This document shows positions 32,934 to 44,200 of a stretch of DNA of 64,000 nt, piece by piece; positions within the stretch are counted from its first letter, which is position 1; every line of letters starts with the position of its first letter. The position numbers and the translations under genes were made by a program. Source of the DNA: Agrostemma githago. Its lineage: Eukaryota > Streptophyta > Magnoliopsida > Caryophyllales > Caryophyllaceae. The stretch is from the NCBI GenBank assembly GCA_958450325.1, contig OY288241.1, positions 52,958,078 to 53,022,077 of the forward strand, in the 5' to 3' direction. The notes under the pieces were generated by a model, which made no database searches, had not been told where the DNA came from, and worked only from the letters and a program-made list of their open reading frames with translations.

Positions 32934-34001
32934 CTAATTTGAATAGTCATTTGACGCAAAAGAAGCCGTCGGAGTTCCCTCACCGGCATACTCCCAAACT
33001 CCTATCTCCCCCGATTCGGTAAGTCGGAATTCATTGGGTCCTAGAGGTAGGTCCCAATTTTGACAGTTATAAATATTGGTTCGGTTTTTGATGGGGACTA
33101 TTAAAGCACGGTCATGGCTAATGGAGACGAGGCGATGGTCAGGTACTTTAAAGATCCAGGTGGGGAAGTAGGCCTCGTCAAGCCAGACACGGTTATCATG
33201 TGGGATAAGATGGTCGGTCGCGTAACCTAAATTTCTTGCTATTACAGTCACAAGACCACCACAGTCGACAGAGGGGCGTTGGGCAACTATAATTTGATGA
33301 AAGTGTAACGCCACGACAATAGGTAGGTCAAGGGGGGTAGGGTTACCGAGCAAAGAGTCACTAATTAATTGCAAGACACACACATTGAGGTTGATAATAT
33401 AGTCGGTATATGGCAAAAGATAGTGGGAAAGAATTTCAGCAAAATAACGGATGGCAGGGTTACGGATTTTGGCGGTAAAGCTAGAATTGGGTTTGAAATC
33501 ACGTTGACCCGGCGCTATGCGCCTCCACAAGTCTCTCCTAGTCGCACTACTTTGCGAATCACTTAGGGGTTCACTTAGTCCAGTACCCGATGAGGGTAAA
33601 CCTAGAGCTAAGCCAAAGTCGGAAATATTTAAACAGTGATTTCTACCGAACAGTCTAAATTTGAACTCTCTTGGTGTGGTCGGGTTATCGATGCTAAAGG
33701 TACCTAAAAATTCACAAGTCAAGTCTTTATTTGTGCAAGGCACAAAATTGAGTAGCTTACTAGTACCAATCCTAGACGATAACTCTCTAATATCGTCCGT
33801 AATTCCTAAAAGTTTCGTTGTGAATGGACAAGACCACCTTGTACTCTGAAAAGCTTTTTCAGAAAAGGTTTGAGCCAAGGGTGTGTTAGGACAAGGTGAG
33901 AGTTTAGGCTTCGAAGGCTTACTAGAAGATGAACATTTAAGAGGTTTAGAAGTCGAAGCCATACCTTTTTCCCGCGCGGCTCGTTGGGCTCTTGTCTCCA
34001 T
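32934..34001 (-). CDS. Athila ORF (env position), beta copy
   Basis: An intact frame of about 355 codons from METRAQRAAREK (an in-frame ATG at 34028 adds nine residues). It lies downstream of integrase, where Athila elements carry an extra ORF sometimes called env-like and grouped in Pfam as ATHILA ORF-1. The phrases EFKFRLFGRNHCLNISDFGL and ALGLPSSGTG fit that family. I see no convincing signal peptide or membrane span, so an envelope role is not supported by this copy. A basic, Ser/Lys-rich N-terminus precedes the globular part. It is open although the gag-pol of its element is wrecked, which may mean a later arrival or duplication. Confidence 0.72.
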   Translation of the reverse strand: METRAQRAAREKGMASTSKPLKCSSSSKPSKPKLSPCPNTPLAQTFSEKAFQSTRWSCPFTTKLLGITDDIRELSSRIGTSKLLNFVPCTNKDLTCEFLGTFSIDNPTTPREFKFRLFGRNHCLNISDFGLALGLPSSGTGLSEPLSDSQSSATRRDLWRRIAPGQRDFKPNSSFTAKIRNPAIRYFAEILSHYLLPYTDYIINLNVCVLQLISDSLLGNPTPLDLPIVVALHFHQIIVAQRPSVDCGGLVTVIARNLGYATDHLIPHDNRVWLDEAYFPTWIFKVPDHRLVSISHDRALIVPIKNRTNIYNCQNWDLPLGPNEFRLTESGEIGVWEYAGEGTPTASFASNDYSN

Positions 34002-34172
34002 AATGATAATTTGCAAGAAAAATCCCAAAACTTTAGCTTCTCTTCTTCAAAAACCCAAGAATATAATCACCAAGTGGAAATGGAATGGAGGTTTGAATGT
34101 GATTGAATATGGAAGGTGGTTTAATGTGTTTATGATGGGTGAAAATGTGGAGTGAATTGTGAGGTAAAAAGA

Positions 34173-34186
34173 AAGGTGATATAAAT
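34173..34186. promoter_or_regulatory. possible TATA-like site near the Athila module
   Basis: GATATAAATAAGGG reads as a TATA box on the plus strand and as TATTTATATC on the minus strand. It is conserved in the alpha copy at about 31290. Its orientation relative to the ORF is wrong for a classical box, so the assignment is weak. Confidence 0.25.
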
Positions 34187-34343
34187 AAGGGTGGTTGGGA
34201 GGGGAAGTGAAAGTTTTAAAGTGGGTGGTAAAAATTTGGTGTAAAAATTTTTGGAGGGAAAGTTATGTGTGGTAAATATGAAGGAGGGAATTGAAATTGT
34301 AGTGACGAGGTGTGTTATGGGTGATTGAGCAAGCCCATGCCGC

Positions 34344-34572
34344 CGGGTGAAATTTCACCCGGTCAAGCACCACCGGGTGAAATTTCACCTGACGGACTTT
34401 TCGTCGTGAAAATCATTTTTGCCACTTTTTCCACCGGGTGAAATTTCTTTGGTCAAAATCTCATCGGGCGAAATTTCGCCCGGTGGTATCTTCTTCAATT
34501 TCGGCAATCCTGGCAACTTTCCGTAGGGCGAAGTTTCGCCCGGTCGGGTCTCACCGGGCGAAATTTCGCCCG
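34344..34572. repeat. CACCGGGYGAAATTTCRCCCGGTG palindrome cluster of element C
   Basis: Five or six copies of a long palindrome (arms CCGGGTGAAAT or CCGGGCGAAAT, centre AATT) lie between the integrase stop and the Athila ORF. On the minus strand they happen to encode repeated PGEISPGE/PGETSP. Copies vary between GGGTGAAATTTCACCC and GGGCGAAATTTCGCCC, with compensating changes in the two arms. Confidence 0.85.
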
Positions 34573-34878
34573 GCGGTCTTGTTTTCTTCGTTTTCCGCCT
34601 TGCCATTTCATGGCTCTTCAACGATCACCTAAAGATTCAAATATTGACTCGACTCACATTACATAATCAATATCTCCCACAAACGTGCTTGTGGTCTTCA
34701 ATTTGGCTCCATAACTTCTCCAAAAGCTTCATCTTCATCCAAATAAATGCTCCATGGCGAAATCCAAGCTCAAACATTCTTCTCAAGCTAACAAACTAAC
34801 AAACTTAAGGAAATATGATACATATATACAAAATGGTTGTTGAGGATACCACCAAACCTACATCAATTTTGAGAGAGG

Positions 34879-36219
34879 TTAAATATCGCTCCCCAATGGG
34901 AGCTCACCAAACTTCATGGTAGCGAAGGTCTCACAAACGTGACTGGGATGATAAATCTTCAAGCGTTGCCCATTAACCATAAACTTCCTGGTTTCCGGGC
35001 TTGATATCTCTATTGATCCATATGGTTGCACCTTGGTCACTTCGAATGGACCCGACAATTTTGATTTCAACTTACCGGGGAAGAGCTTAAAGCGAGAGTT
35101 GAAGAGTAATACCTTATCACCAACGGAGAAGTCCTTATGAAGTATTCGAGAATCGTGCCATTGGCGAGTTCGTTCCTTGTAAATCTTCGAGTTTTCGTAG
35201 GCCTCAAGTCTTAATTCTTCCAATTCTTGTAGTTGGAGAAGGCGGTTATCTCCTACAACACTCTCATCGAAGTTTAGCTCTTTGATTGCCCATTCGGCTT
35301 TGTGTTCTAATTCCACCGGTAAATGACAAGCTTTACCATACACAAGACGATAAGGAGTGGTTCCAATCGGCGCTTTGTAAGCCGTTCTCAATGCCCAAAG
35401 GGCGTCATTTAACTTTAACGACCAATCCTTTCGGTGTGTAATTACAACTTTCTCTAAAATTCCCTTGATTTGACGGTTGGAGATCTCGGCTTGTCCATTT
35501 GATTGAGGGTGGTAGGCTAGGGATATCTTGTGAGTGATACCATATTTCCTAAGAAGGTGTTCAAAGGTGTTTTTCCTAAAATGAGAGCCTCCATCACTAA
35601 TTATGGCTCTAGGCATACCGAATCTCAGGAAAATTACATTCTTGAAAAGCTTAATTACAACCTTGGAGTCATTGGTGGGGGAAGCTACGGCCTCGATCCA
35701 TTTTGAGACATAATCAACCGCAACTAGGATGTATTTGTTACCAAAGGAGGGTGTGAACGGACCCATGAAATCAATGCCCCAAACATCGAACAATTCAATT
35801 TCTAAGATGGGTTGAAAGGGCATCTCATTTCTTCTTGTAATATTCCCACTTCTTTGACAAGCATCGCACGTGAGAATTAAAGCTCGAATGTCCTTAAACA
35901 TGGAAGGCCACCAAAACCCGCTTTGGAGAACCTTGGCGATTGTCTTTTGGTTGGCCAAGTGTCCACCATAAGATGTCGAGTGAAGGTGCTTCACAATATC
36001 ATATCCTTCATCGGGCGTGACACATCGTCGGTAAATTCCATCTACACAATGGCGGAATAAATATGGCTCGTCCCAATAATAGCGTCGGGCTTCATAACGT
36101 AGTTTCTTCCTCTCTTGCTTGGAATAATCGTCCGGAATAAAATGAGATATTAAGAAATTGACGATATCGGCATACCAAGGTGTAATAGTTTCAACGGCCA
36201 TCAAGGCCTCATCTCTCAT
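34879..36219 (-). CDS. integrase of Athila element C
   Basis: A 446-codon frame. The HHCC finger (HLHSTSYGGH ... CDACQRSG), D-D-E core (GIDFMG, IISDGGSHF, NGQAEISNRQIKG) and a C-terminal domain with LLFNSRFKLFPGKLKS and a following SGPFEV are all present. The ORF looks complete, but the rest of gag-pol upstream is frameshifted, so it cannot be made from a full polyprotein. Confidence 0.88.
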   Translation of the reverse strand: MRDEALMAVETITPWYADIVNFLISHFIPDDYSKQERKKLRYEARRYYWDEPYLFRHCVDGIYRRCVTPDEGYDIVKHLHSTSYGGHLANQKTIAKVLQSGFWWPSMFKDIRALILTCDACQRSGNITRRNEMPFQPILEIELFDVWGIDFMGPFTPSFGNKYILVAVDYVSKWIEAVASPTNDSKVVIKLFKNVIFLRFGMPRAIISDGGSHFRKNTFEHLLRKYGITHKISLAYHPQSNGQAEISNRQIKGILEKVVITHRKDWSLKLNDALWALRTAYKAPIGTTPYRLVYGKACHLPVELEHKAEWAIKELNFDESVVGDNRLLQLQELEELRLEAYENSKIYKERTRQWHDSRILHKDFSVGDKVLLFNSRFKLFPGKLKSKLSGPFEVTKVQPYGSIEISSPETRKFMVNGQRLKIYHPSHVCETFATMKFGELPLGSDI

Positions 36220-36724
36220 TGCTTTCTTTACTAACCGTTAGTCTACTAAGATGATCCGCTACCAAGTTCTCCGATCCGGCTTTGTCTTTAATCTCAATAT
36301 CAAATTCTTGTAGAAGGAGGACCCACCGAAAGAGTCGGGACTTGGTCTCCTTCTTGGACATGATGTATCGAATCGCCGCATGATCGGTATGAATAATGAC
36401 TTTGGAACCAGTAACATAATTTTGGAATTTCTCCATGGCGTAGACAACGACAAACATCTCTTTCTCGGTTGTTGTATACCTCGATTGGGCTTCATCTAAT
36501 GTTTTGCTTGCGTAATATATCACATGTAGCTTCTTATCAATCCGTTGACCTAGAACGGCAGCAACGGCAAAATCAGATGCATCGCACATGATCTCAAATG
36601 GAAGATTCCAATCGGGAGCTTTGATAATTGGTGTCGTGGTGAGAGCGGTCTTTATCCTGCAAAAGGCCTCAAGACACGAGTCATCAAAAACAAAAGGTTC
36701 ATCTTTCATGAGCAAAGAAGTCAA
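36209..36724 (-). pseudogene. RNase H segment of element C pol
   Basis: Carries APDWNLPFEIMCDASDFAVA, the TTTEKE phrase and HTDHAAIRYI of the gypsy RNase H. It overlaps the integrase frame by a few bases in another phase and is shifted against the RT segment upstream, so the polyprotein is broken here. Confidence 0.82.
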
Positions 36725-37355
36725 AGGCTTGGCAATTTTGGAAAAGTCTTTAATAAATCGTCTTTAAAACCGACGTGACCTAGAAAACTCATCACCCCTT
36801 TGACATTTGTAGGTGGTGGCAAGTTCTCGATCACGGAGACTTTTTCCTTATCAACTTTGACTCCTCTATTAGAAACAATATGACCCAGGACAACACCTTG
36901 TTCAACCATAAAATGACACTTTTCCCAATTTAAAACAAGTCTATACTCTTCACATCGAGCTAACACTTGATCTAGATTTTAAAGGCAAGAATCAAAAGAT
37001 GTACCATGGACGCTAAAGTCATCCATAAAAACTTCCATGGATTTTTCAATGAAATCGGAAAAAATAGCCATCATACATCTTTGGAAACGTTCTCGGCGCA
37101 TTGCATAATCCAAATGGCATCCTTCTATAAGCATAGGTGCCATAGGGACATGTAAAAGTGGTTTTCTCTTGGTCATCGGGATGAATGGGAATTTGAAGAA
37201 ATCCGGAATGACCATCGAGGAAACAAAAATAAGGGAAGAGGGAAATGGTCTTTTATGGTGGTCGTGTTCAATTTTCGATAGTCTATACACATGCGCCAAC
37301 CGGTAATAGTCCTAGTGGAAATTGACTCACCCTTTTCTTCTTTTACAACCGTCAT
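36721..37355 (-). pseudogene. reverse transcriptase of element C pol, frameshifted
   Basis: Pieces in three frames: GWRMCIDYRKLNTTTIKDHF near 37290, FMDDFSVHG near 37015 in place of the usual YxDD box, and LVLNWEKCHFMV with GVVLGHIVS near 36900. At least two frameshifts separate them, and a stop falls at about 36979. Confidence 0.8.
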
Positions 37356-37387
37356 TCCTTCTTTTTTTCGGCACTACTTGTACGGAG

Positions 37388-37894
37388 CTAACCCATTCTT
37401 CCGATTATTGGGTATATAATGTTAGCCTCATACAACTTGGGGACTTCCTTCATGACAACCTCTTTCATGGTGGGGTTCAACCTGCGTTGACCCTCAACCG
37501 AAGGACGGTGGTCATCATCAAGGATGATCCTATGCATACAAACATTTGGACTTATACCTTGGAGGTCGGCAATGCTATACCCGATGGCCTTTTTGTGCTT
37601 TCTCAAAATAATCAAAAGTTTTTCCAATTGAGGTCCATCAAGGGTAGCATTGACGATAACGGGATAATTATTTCCTTCAAGAAAAGCATATTTGAGGAAA
37701 GAGGGGAGTGGTTTAAGTTCAAGATTAGGAGGAGAAGATACCATACTCTTACCCACCGGTAGTGGTTCTACCTTTTCATCATGCAAACATTCATCTTCAA
37801 GGGGTGGAGAGTCAAATGGCTCATCTTCTTGCTTATCATCATCATCTATCAAGCTATACTCAACCAAATTATCAATAACTTCAATGGAATTCAT
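37388..37894 (-). pseudogene. protease-RT linker of element C pol
   Basis: Contains LKPLPSFLKYAFLEGNNYPV and GYSIADLQGISPNVCMHRI, the standard Athila lead-in to RT. It is separated from the protease segment by a stop near 37898 and runs out of frame at the start of RT. Confidence 0.8.
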
Positions 37895-37897
37895 TTG

Positions 37898-38812
37898 TTA
37901 AATCATTGGTTGTTTAAGAGCTTGAGAAAGGGAAAACTCTACCGACTTGTTCCCTATGTTAAAAGACAACTTACCATTCTTGACATCAACTATAGTACCT
38001 CCGGTAGCCATAAAAGGTCGACCTAGAATAATGGGGGTAATAGTGTCTTCGGGCATATCCATTACAACAAAGTCGGAGGGGATGAAAAACTTACCAACTT
38101 GAACGGGTACATCCTCAAGTATCCCAAGTGGGTACTTGACGGACCTATCCGCAAGTTGAATTGACATACTAGTGGTTCTCATCTCCCCCACACTAAGTCT
38201 CTTAGCAATAGAATAAGGTAACAAACTAACACCAGCCCCTAGGTCACATAAAGCTTGATTAACAACAACGTTTCCAACCCGACAAGAGATAGAAAAACTA
38301 CCGGGATCCTCAAGTTTCTTTGGTATTTGATTCATAAGAATGGCACTACATTGTTCCGTGAGAGAGATACATTCTTTATCCTCTATCGTTCTCTTTTTAG
38401 TCAAGACATCTTTCAAAAACTTAGAATAGAGGGGCATTTGAGAAATTACCTCGGTGAAGGGTAAAGCTACCTCCACCTTCTTCAACATATCCACGAAACG
38501 GCTAAATTGGGCATTCTCTTTGTGTGGCTTAGCTCGTTCGGGAAAAGGCAATGGTGGGACAAAAGTGAGAGGCTGTGGAACATTGGATTCTTCTTCTTCT
38601 TCGGCTAATCGCTCCGCCTCTTTTCTTTTTGCTTCTTCCGCTTCCATTTTCTCTTTCTTCTTTATTTGTTCTCTTTGTTCATTCTCCGCATTTTGAAGGA
38701 TATCGAACTCCGCTTGTATTCCCCGATTTTGTTTGGGGGAAGTGGGAGATGATTCTTGTGATGCACTTGGTTGATTGACTTTGGATGAGGTGCTTTTGGT
38801 GTTCAAGTTCAA
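37898..38812 (-). pseudogene. gag C-terminus and protease of element C
   Basis: A charged coiled-coil stretch (EQREQIKKKEKMEAEEAKRK) precedes the retropepsin with ALCDLGAGVSLLPYS (active D-L-G-A) and ILGRPFMATGG. Neighbouring frames on both sides are disrupted. Confidence 0.82.
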
Positions 38813-38969
38813 ATTCTTATATGGTCCTCAATTTCTTTGCCACCTCTCAAAATGACGGCATTTGCTTGGTATGAAGGGTCTCTTGGATTTTGGGGTTGCC
38901 CGGGCAAACCATGGGGTGGATGAATTAGGGCGGCTAAGGCTTTTGTTGCTTCTTGTGATTCCCAAACTT

Positions 38970-39811
38970 TTAGCCTTGCTTTGGTATCTTGATGTTCATT
39001 CCATAGTTGCCCAACGGTTCTTTGTAAATCATTATAGTTATCCCATGGGACTCCTCCGTGACCAAATTGAAAATTGCTTGATTGGCCATAAGATTGAGAG
39101 GATTGATTAAATGGTTGTTGATTGTAACCTTGATTTCTTTGAAAATTTCCTTGGAACCCTTGATTGTATGATTGTATCCATGATTGAAATGATTACCATG
39201 TTGATTTTGGTAATTGTTGTAATTGTTGGGAACATGGAAGTTACTCCTTTGATGAGGAGGCATATATGGGGGCATCGTTGGAGGACCTTGGTTAAAGGGC
39301 CTTTGTTGACTTTGATTGAATGGCCTCAATTGACTCCCTTGGGCACGTGGCATCGGATTTTGAACATTTTGATTGCCATAGGAAAAATTAGGATGAAATC
39401 TTGTGCCGGCATTGTAAGTATTGGAAAAGGGATCAAATTGAGGTCTTTGCTCATACACTTGTATAGCTTGGACTTCATTTGGCTCTTCAACATAAACTTC
39501 TTCATTAGGAATGCAAGAGCTAGAATCATGGTCATAATTGCCACAATGATCACATTGAACTTCCCATGTTAATTGTTTTGGAGGAGATGGTTGTCTTGGT
39601 GGAACACTCCCTTGAATTTGGTATATACCTCTAGGAGTAGGCCTTGAACTCATGGCATCCATTCTCTTTTTCAATTCTTCAACTTCTGCTTGAAGTTTCA
39701 ATTCATTAGAACTCTGAGATGCGTTCACTTCCGCCTTCTTTCTAGAATCCCTCGATCGACCCATTCTAGAGTCACTCCTTGCCATCTTCTCAATACGACT
39801 CTTAGATGCTT
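38970..39811 (-). pseudogene. gag C-terminal half of element C, truncated at element D
   Basis: The zinc knuckle CDHCGNYDHDSSSC and asparagine/glutamine-rich tail typical of Athila gag are present. The frame can be followed upstream past the ATG at 39785 until it meets the TG terminus of the element D LTR at 39812, so the N-terminal half is missing. The downstream end is frameshifted in a low-complexity Asn/His/Gln region. Confidence 0.8.
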
Positions 39812-40016
39812 TGATGCGCGTATTTTATATACACTTTTTATGCCTTTTATGCGCGCATTCCCGTGTTTATTGAATAGTGAAAACTATTGTTTTGCCCCGA
39901 ATTGGCTACTTTGTGGTGTGTATTGTCCTTTTGCAGGAACGGAAGACAAAGGAGCTAAAACGAACCGAAACCGTGTCAAAACGAAGCAGGAAAATTGTTG
40001 TTCGCTGAAACGAGCG

Positions 40017-40112
40017 ATAGTCGACCGACTATCAGAATAGTCGGCCGACCATGACGATAGTCGACCGACTATTACAGTAGTCGACCGACTATTACAATAG
40101 TCGGCCGACTAT
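40017..40112. repeat. ATAGTCGACCGACTAT palindrome cluster in the element D LTR
   Basis: Five copies of a 16-bp palindrome with centre AC or GC (ATAGTCGACCGACTAT, ATAGTCGGCCGACTAT), 90-185 bp upstream of the TATA box. Six more copies lie inside the gag-protease coding region at 42959-43112. Confidence 0.93.
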
Positions 40113-40201
40113 TTCCTGGACTGCGGGTAGGTTTCGTGATCAGCAAGAAATTTCCTAAACACAAAGAAGTTTCCTAAACAGTTTTTAACCCATTCTATTT
40201 G

Positions 40202-40209
40202 TATAAATA
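40202..40209 (+). promoter_or_regulatory. TATA box of the element D LTR
   Basis: TATAAATA in the context TTTGTATAAATAGGGC, at a typical distance from the LTR end. Confidence 0.65.
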
Positions 40210-41172
40210 GGGCTTTGGAGCCACATTAGAAATCATCTCTTAACTTCTTCACAACTTCTCAACTTTATTCTTATTTATTTTTATCTCTTTTCTCATTCTC
40301 TTAGAACTACTCCTAGTTTAGTTTCTTCTTCTAAGAACTCGGTTATTGTAAGAATTTTGGATTTGAATCGCCTTCGTTCCTTTCGGTAATTTTATTTAAT
40401 CCTTCTTCTTCATTCTTGATTGTTCTTATTCTTCGTATTTAATTATTCTTAACTGTTGTTTTATGCTTATCGCAAATTTATTATTATTCATCATGTTTAA
40501 CCTAGTAAATTCTCTTATTAATCTTGTTGTTCTTAAATTAATCATGAGTAGCTAATTTCCTTCGCTAGGATTTAGGGGATCTGCGAATTGAATGTGGTCG
40601 CTAAATAATTTATAGATCTGTCAATGATATTGTGTCTGAGTTGTCACTTGTAGCATATAATCGCGATTAGTCAGTTAATGCGCATGATTGATTAATTGAA
40701 TCTGGTAAACTTGAACCTAAGATCGGAAGCCTGGTAAAAGTTAGACCTGCTACAACACATTAGTTTGCCCTAATAAGATCGGAAGCCTTTAGACGCATGC
40801 TAGGGTGAATAGCGAACCGGAAGGACCTTTTCAATACCCCTTAGACCAATATCTGCGACAGACCTGTGACTTAGACCATCACCATATGAGATTCGTAGTG
40901 AACCGACAATCCTAGTTTTCTCTCCATATATTAATTCATCCTAATTCATTCTATTTAGTTTAGTTATTCTTCTCCTTTAATTCTCTTTCCTTCATTACTT
41001 TTAGATTAGTTAAAACAACAACAAAATCCCCAATTTAGTTTCTTAGATAGACTTTAATTGCAAGTAGAATTTATTTGTCTCCCTGTGGATTCGACCTGAC
41101 TTCCCTAGCTATATTTTTAGTTAGACCTAAGTTGGTTAGCTTTGATAGGTATACGACTAGCTTATTAAATTT

Positions 41173-41190
41173 TGGCGCCGTTGCCGGGGA
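41173..41190 (+). promoter_or_regulatory. primer-binding site of element D
   Basis: TGGCGCCGTTGCCGGGGA, the PBS word typical of Athila elements and usually assigned to tRNA-Asp (recalled, not checked). It directly follows the LTR. Confidence 0.85.
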
Positions 41191-41286
41191 GACGGTTAAT
41201 TTTACTTGTCTTTTTAGTTTATCTTTTGTCTCAGGGAACTTTCGTTCCTTGAGACAGTTCTCATATTTTCCTTCTTAGTTCTGTGT

Positions 41287-44200
41287 ATGCCCAGGTCTAA
41301 CAGGTCCGAGATTCATCCTTTTGATCCCGAACCTGAGAAGACTTTACGAGCTAGACGAAGTTTTTGGAGGGAAATTCGTCAAGCGGAAAAATCCAATCCG
41401 CTTGATCCCGTTTTCGCTAATCTGGAAGCGGAATATTCGTCCCACGAAGAGGAGAACTCCAGCACCAAGTCAGACGCCGAGTCAGATATCTCAATTCCGA
41501 TCATGCCGCCGAAGCTTTCCACTAACTCCGAGTCGACTCAGGCTAACATCCCAAAAGGATGGAAGCTACCGACTCCTACCACCGGCTCTTTCGAGATTCG
41601 TCCCGCTTATATCAATTTAGTGGAGCGAAATACCTTCTCGGGCAATAAAAACGAAGACCCCGGACAACATATGGAAATATTCACTGATTATTGTTGTTCA
41701 ATTCCAGTTGCTCCCGGGGTAATGCAAGAACAAGTAATGGAGGCCTTATTTCCATTTTCTCTTGCAGGTCCAGCCCGTAGATGGTATCGAGATTTGGACA
41801 AAGATGCAGCCAACATTAATGACTGGAACTCATTGGCGCTTGCTTTTTATAAGCATTACTACCCTCCTCAGCGCACTAATCAGATACAGAGTCAAATAAC
41901 CAGTTTTAAGCAAGGACCATTGGAAGATCTACATGAAACATGGACTAGATTTAAGGATCTAGTCCGTTCTATTCCTCACCACGGATTTGAACCATGGTTT
42001 TTATGTAATCAATTTTATAACGGTTTATTTGATGATAATCGTGCTATTCTTGATGATGCAGCTAACAGACGTTTCCAAAACAATGTTGATGATGATAAGG
42101 GTTGAAAATTGATCGAGGAGATGGCTACGCATCGAGCCGAATAAGGAAATCCGAGGGGAAGTGTTCGGGTAGCCGCAGCTGAAACTAGCGAGATTATGGC
42201 TCAATTTGATCATCTTCATGCCCGTCTCGATAAAATTCAGAACCCACCTCATAGGAACGAGTCGAATCAGCAAACCGTCCATGCCATGATCAAGCAAGAG
42301 GTTATGTGTGAGCGATGTGGTACCGAAGGCCATAGCGCGGGGGAATGTATGAATGGGATGGAACAAGTCCTAGCTTTCCAACACTTCAAGCAAGGTAATC
42401 CCTATTCTAATTACTATAATGAGAGGACTAGGGAGCATCCAAACTTTAGTTGGACGAACCAGAATGTGTTGAACCCAATTCCTCAGCCGAAGCAACAAGC
42501 GTATGTTCTGCCCCATTGCGGACAACAACAAGGCTTCCAAAAGCCTCTAACTCTTCCACCGCAGACTCAACCTCTTGCTATTCTCCCTCCACCGCCCGCG
42601 ACTCCGGCTCCAGTTCCTAGTGAATATCAGGAATTGAAGAGCATGATGCAATCTCTCATGATCCAGATGCAGAAAAGTGACCAATCTAAAGATGCACAGA
42701 TCAAGATGTTGGAGACGCAGGTGGCGCAGCTTGCCACAAATCAGTCTGCTAGGCAACCGGGCACACTACCGTCACAGCCGAAAAAACAGTATGATACGGA
42801 CAACGTGATTCAGCTTCGTAGCGGCCTTACTTATGAGGAGCCCAAGATGCCTAGCTATCGTAATTCTGTTATGTTGGATGATGTAATTGAGGATGTAATA
42901 GATGATGATGTATCGTTAAAAACTGCTGAAACTGCTGTGAATGACGGACTGATCAATAATAGTCGACCGACTATTTCAGATAGTCGGCCGACTATCATTG
43001 ACAGATTAACAGAAACTGCAGGTGAGGAGGACAATAGTCGACCGACTATCCTTGATAGTCGACCGACTATTAATAATAGTCGACCAACTATCCCTGATAG
43101 TCGGCCGACTATTCCAGAGACAGGATCCAGATCCGAGACGGTCGCTGGTGATAAGCCGTCTGATGCTGAAGTGGAAACGGGTGTTCTACAAGATAAAGCT
43201 ACTGAACAGATCAAAATTCAATTTCCTTTTCCTAGCCGGTTGAAGAATAAGAAGGTTGAGAACCAGTTCACTAAGTTTATGGAGGTCGTCAAAAATCTCC
43301 AGGTAACCGTTCCCTTCACGGAATTAATTACCCAAGTACCCTCTTACGCAAAATTTATGAACGATATTCTGACCCGTAAGAGGAACTTTAATGAACATGA
43401 GACTATTGCTTTTACTGCTGAGTGTAGTGCTCTAATTCAGAGTAAGTCTCCACCCAAACTGAAAGACCCGGGTAGTTTTTCCATACCATGCACCATAGGC
43501 ACCCATGTAATCGATAAAGCTTTATGTGATTTGGGTGCAAGTGTCAGTGTCATGCCCTATTCAGTTTGCGAGAAACTGAATATGGGTCAGCTTAAAGTCA
43601 CAAGTGTGACTCTTCAGATGGCTGATAGGTCAGTTAAACGTCCCCTAGGAGTCTTAGAGGATGTCCCTGTGAGGATAGGTAAATTCTTTATACCTGTCGA
43701 TTTCATTGTTTTAGATATGGCTGAGGATACTCAGATTCCTATAATTTTAGGTAGGCCATTTCTACATACTGCAGGGGCTATTATAGATGTCAAGCACAGA
43801 CGCTTGACTTTAAAGGTGGGGGATGATAAAGTGACCTTTAATTTGGCCAACACATTAGCTAAGCCTATGATCGAGGATACTTGTTATTCATTAGATATTA
43901 TCGATGAAGTTATTCTTGATGTTTGTACGGGTTCCCTGAGTAGGGACCCGCTCGAGGCTTTGACATGTTTAGACACTTGTGCAGGTGATAAGACTAACGA
44001 TGCTGCTGTGTGGGATATTTTAGGAGATACACAGAAACTGACGAGCATCGACGGAGAAGTGGTAAATAGGTTGGTAGATACTTCTTATGCTGTAGAGGTA
44101 ACCAAACCCGACCTGAAACCTCTTCCGTCTCATCTTAAGTATGTATTTCTAGACGATTCTGAGTCTTATCCCGTCATCGTAAGTAATAAATTAGATGAGA

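Larger units (their letters stand above)
12755..39811 (-). mobile_element. Athila-lineage retrotransposon remnant (element C), interrupted by element B
   Basis: On the minus strand the order is gag (39811-38970), protease, RT, RNase H, integrase (to 34879), a palindrome cluster, then an Athila ORF in the env position twice (beta at 34001-32934; alpha at 31111-30762 continuing at 14861-14085), each followed by a similar 3' region. Element B (14862-30761) sits inside the alpha copy. No LTR could be assigned at either end: gag stops at the LTR of element D (39812) and the 3' side ends at 12755. The gag-pol order, protease and integrase wording and the env-position ORF match Athila. Confidence 0.75.
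39812..41170 (+). repeat. element D 5' LTR
   Basis: Starts TGATGCGCG and ends two bases before the PBS, about 1.36 kb. It holds the palindrome cluster at 40017-40112 and TATAAATA at 40202-40209. The end phrase GTGGATTCGACCTGACTT is shared with the solo LTR family. No partner LTR is present in the window. The exact 3' end is uncertain by a few bases. Confidence 0.8.

Noticed and set aside
32934..34001. True retroviral envelope gene
   Set aside because: The position fits Athila env-like ORFs, but I see no signal peptide, cleavage site or convincing membrane span, so it is called only an Athila ORF.
34385..34621. Open frame with PGEISPGE repeats
   Set aside because: It is the translation of the palindrome cluster; no conserved start, no family.
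42103..42144. Programmed readthrough of stops in element D gag
   Set aside because: Two different stops within 40 bases in ordinary coding positions, plus a third near the end, are more simply explained by decay.
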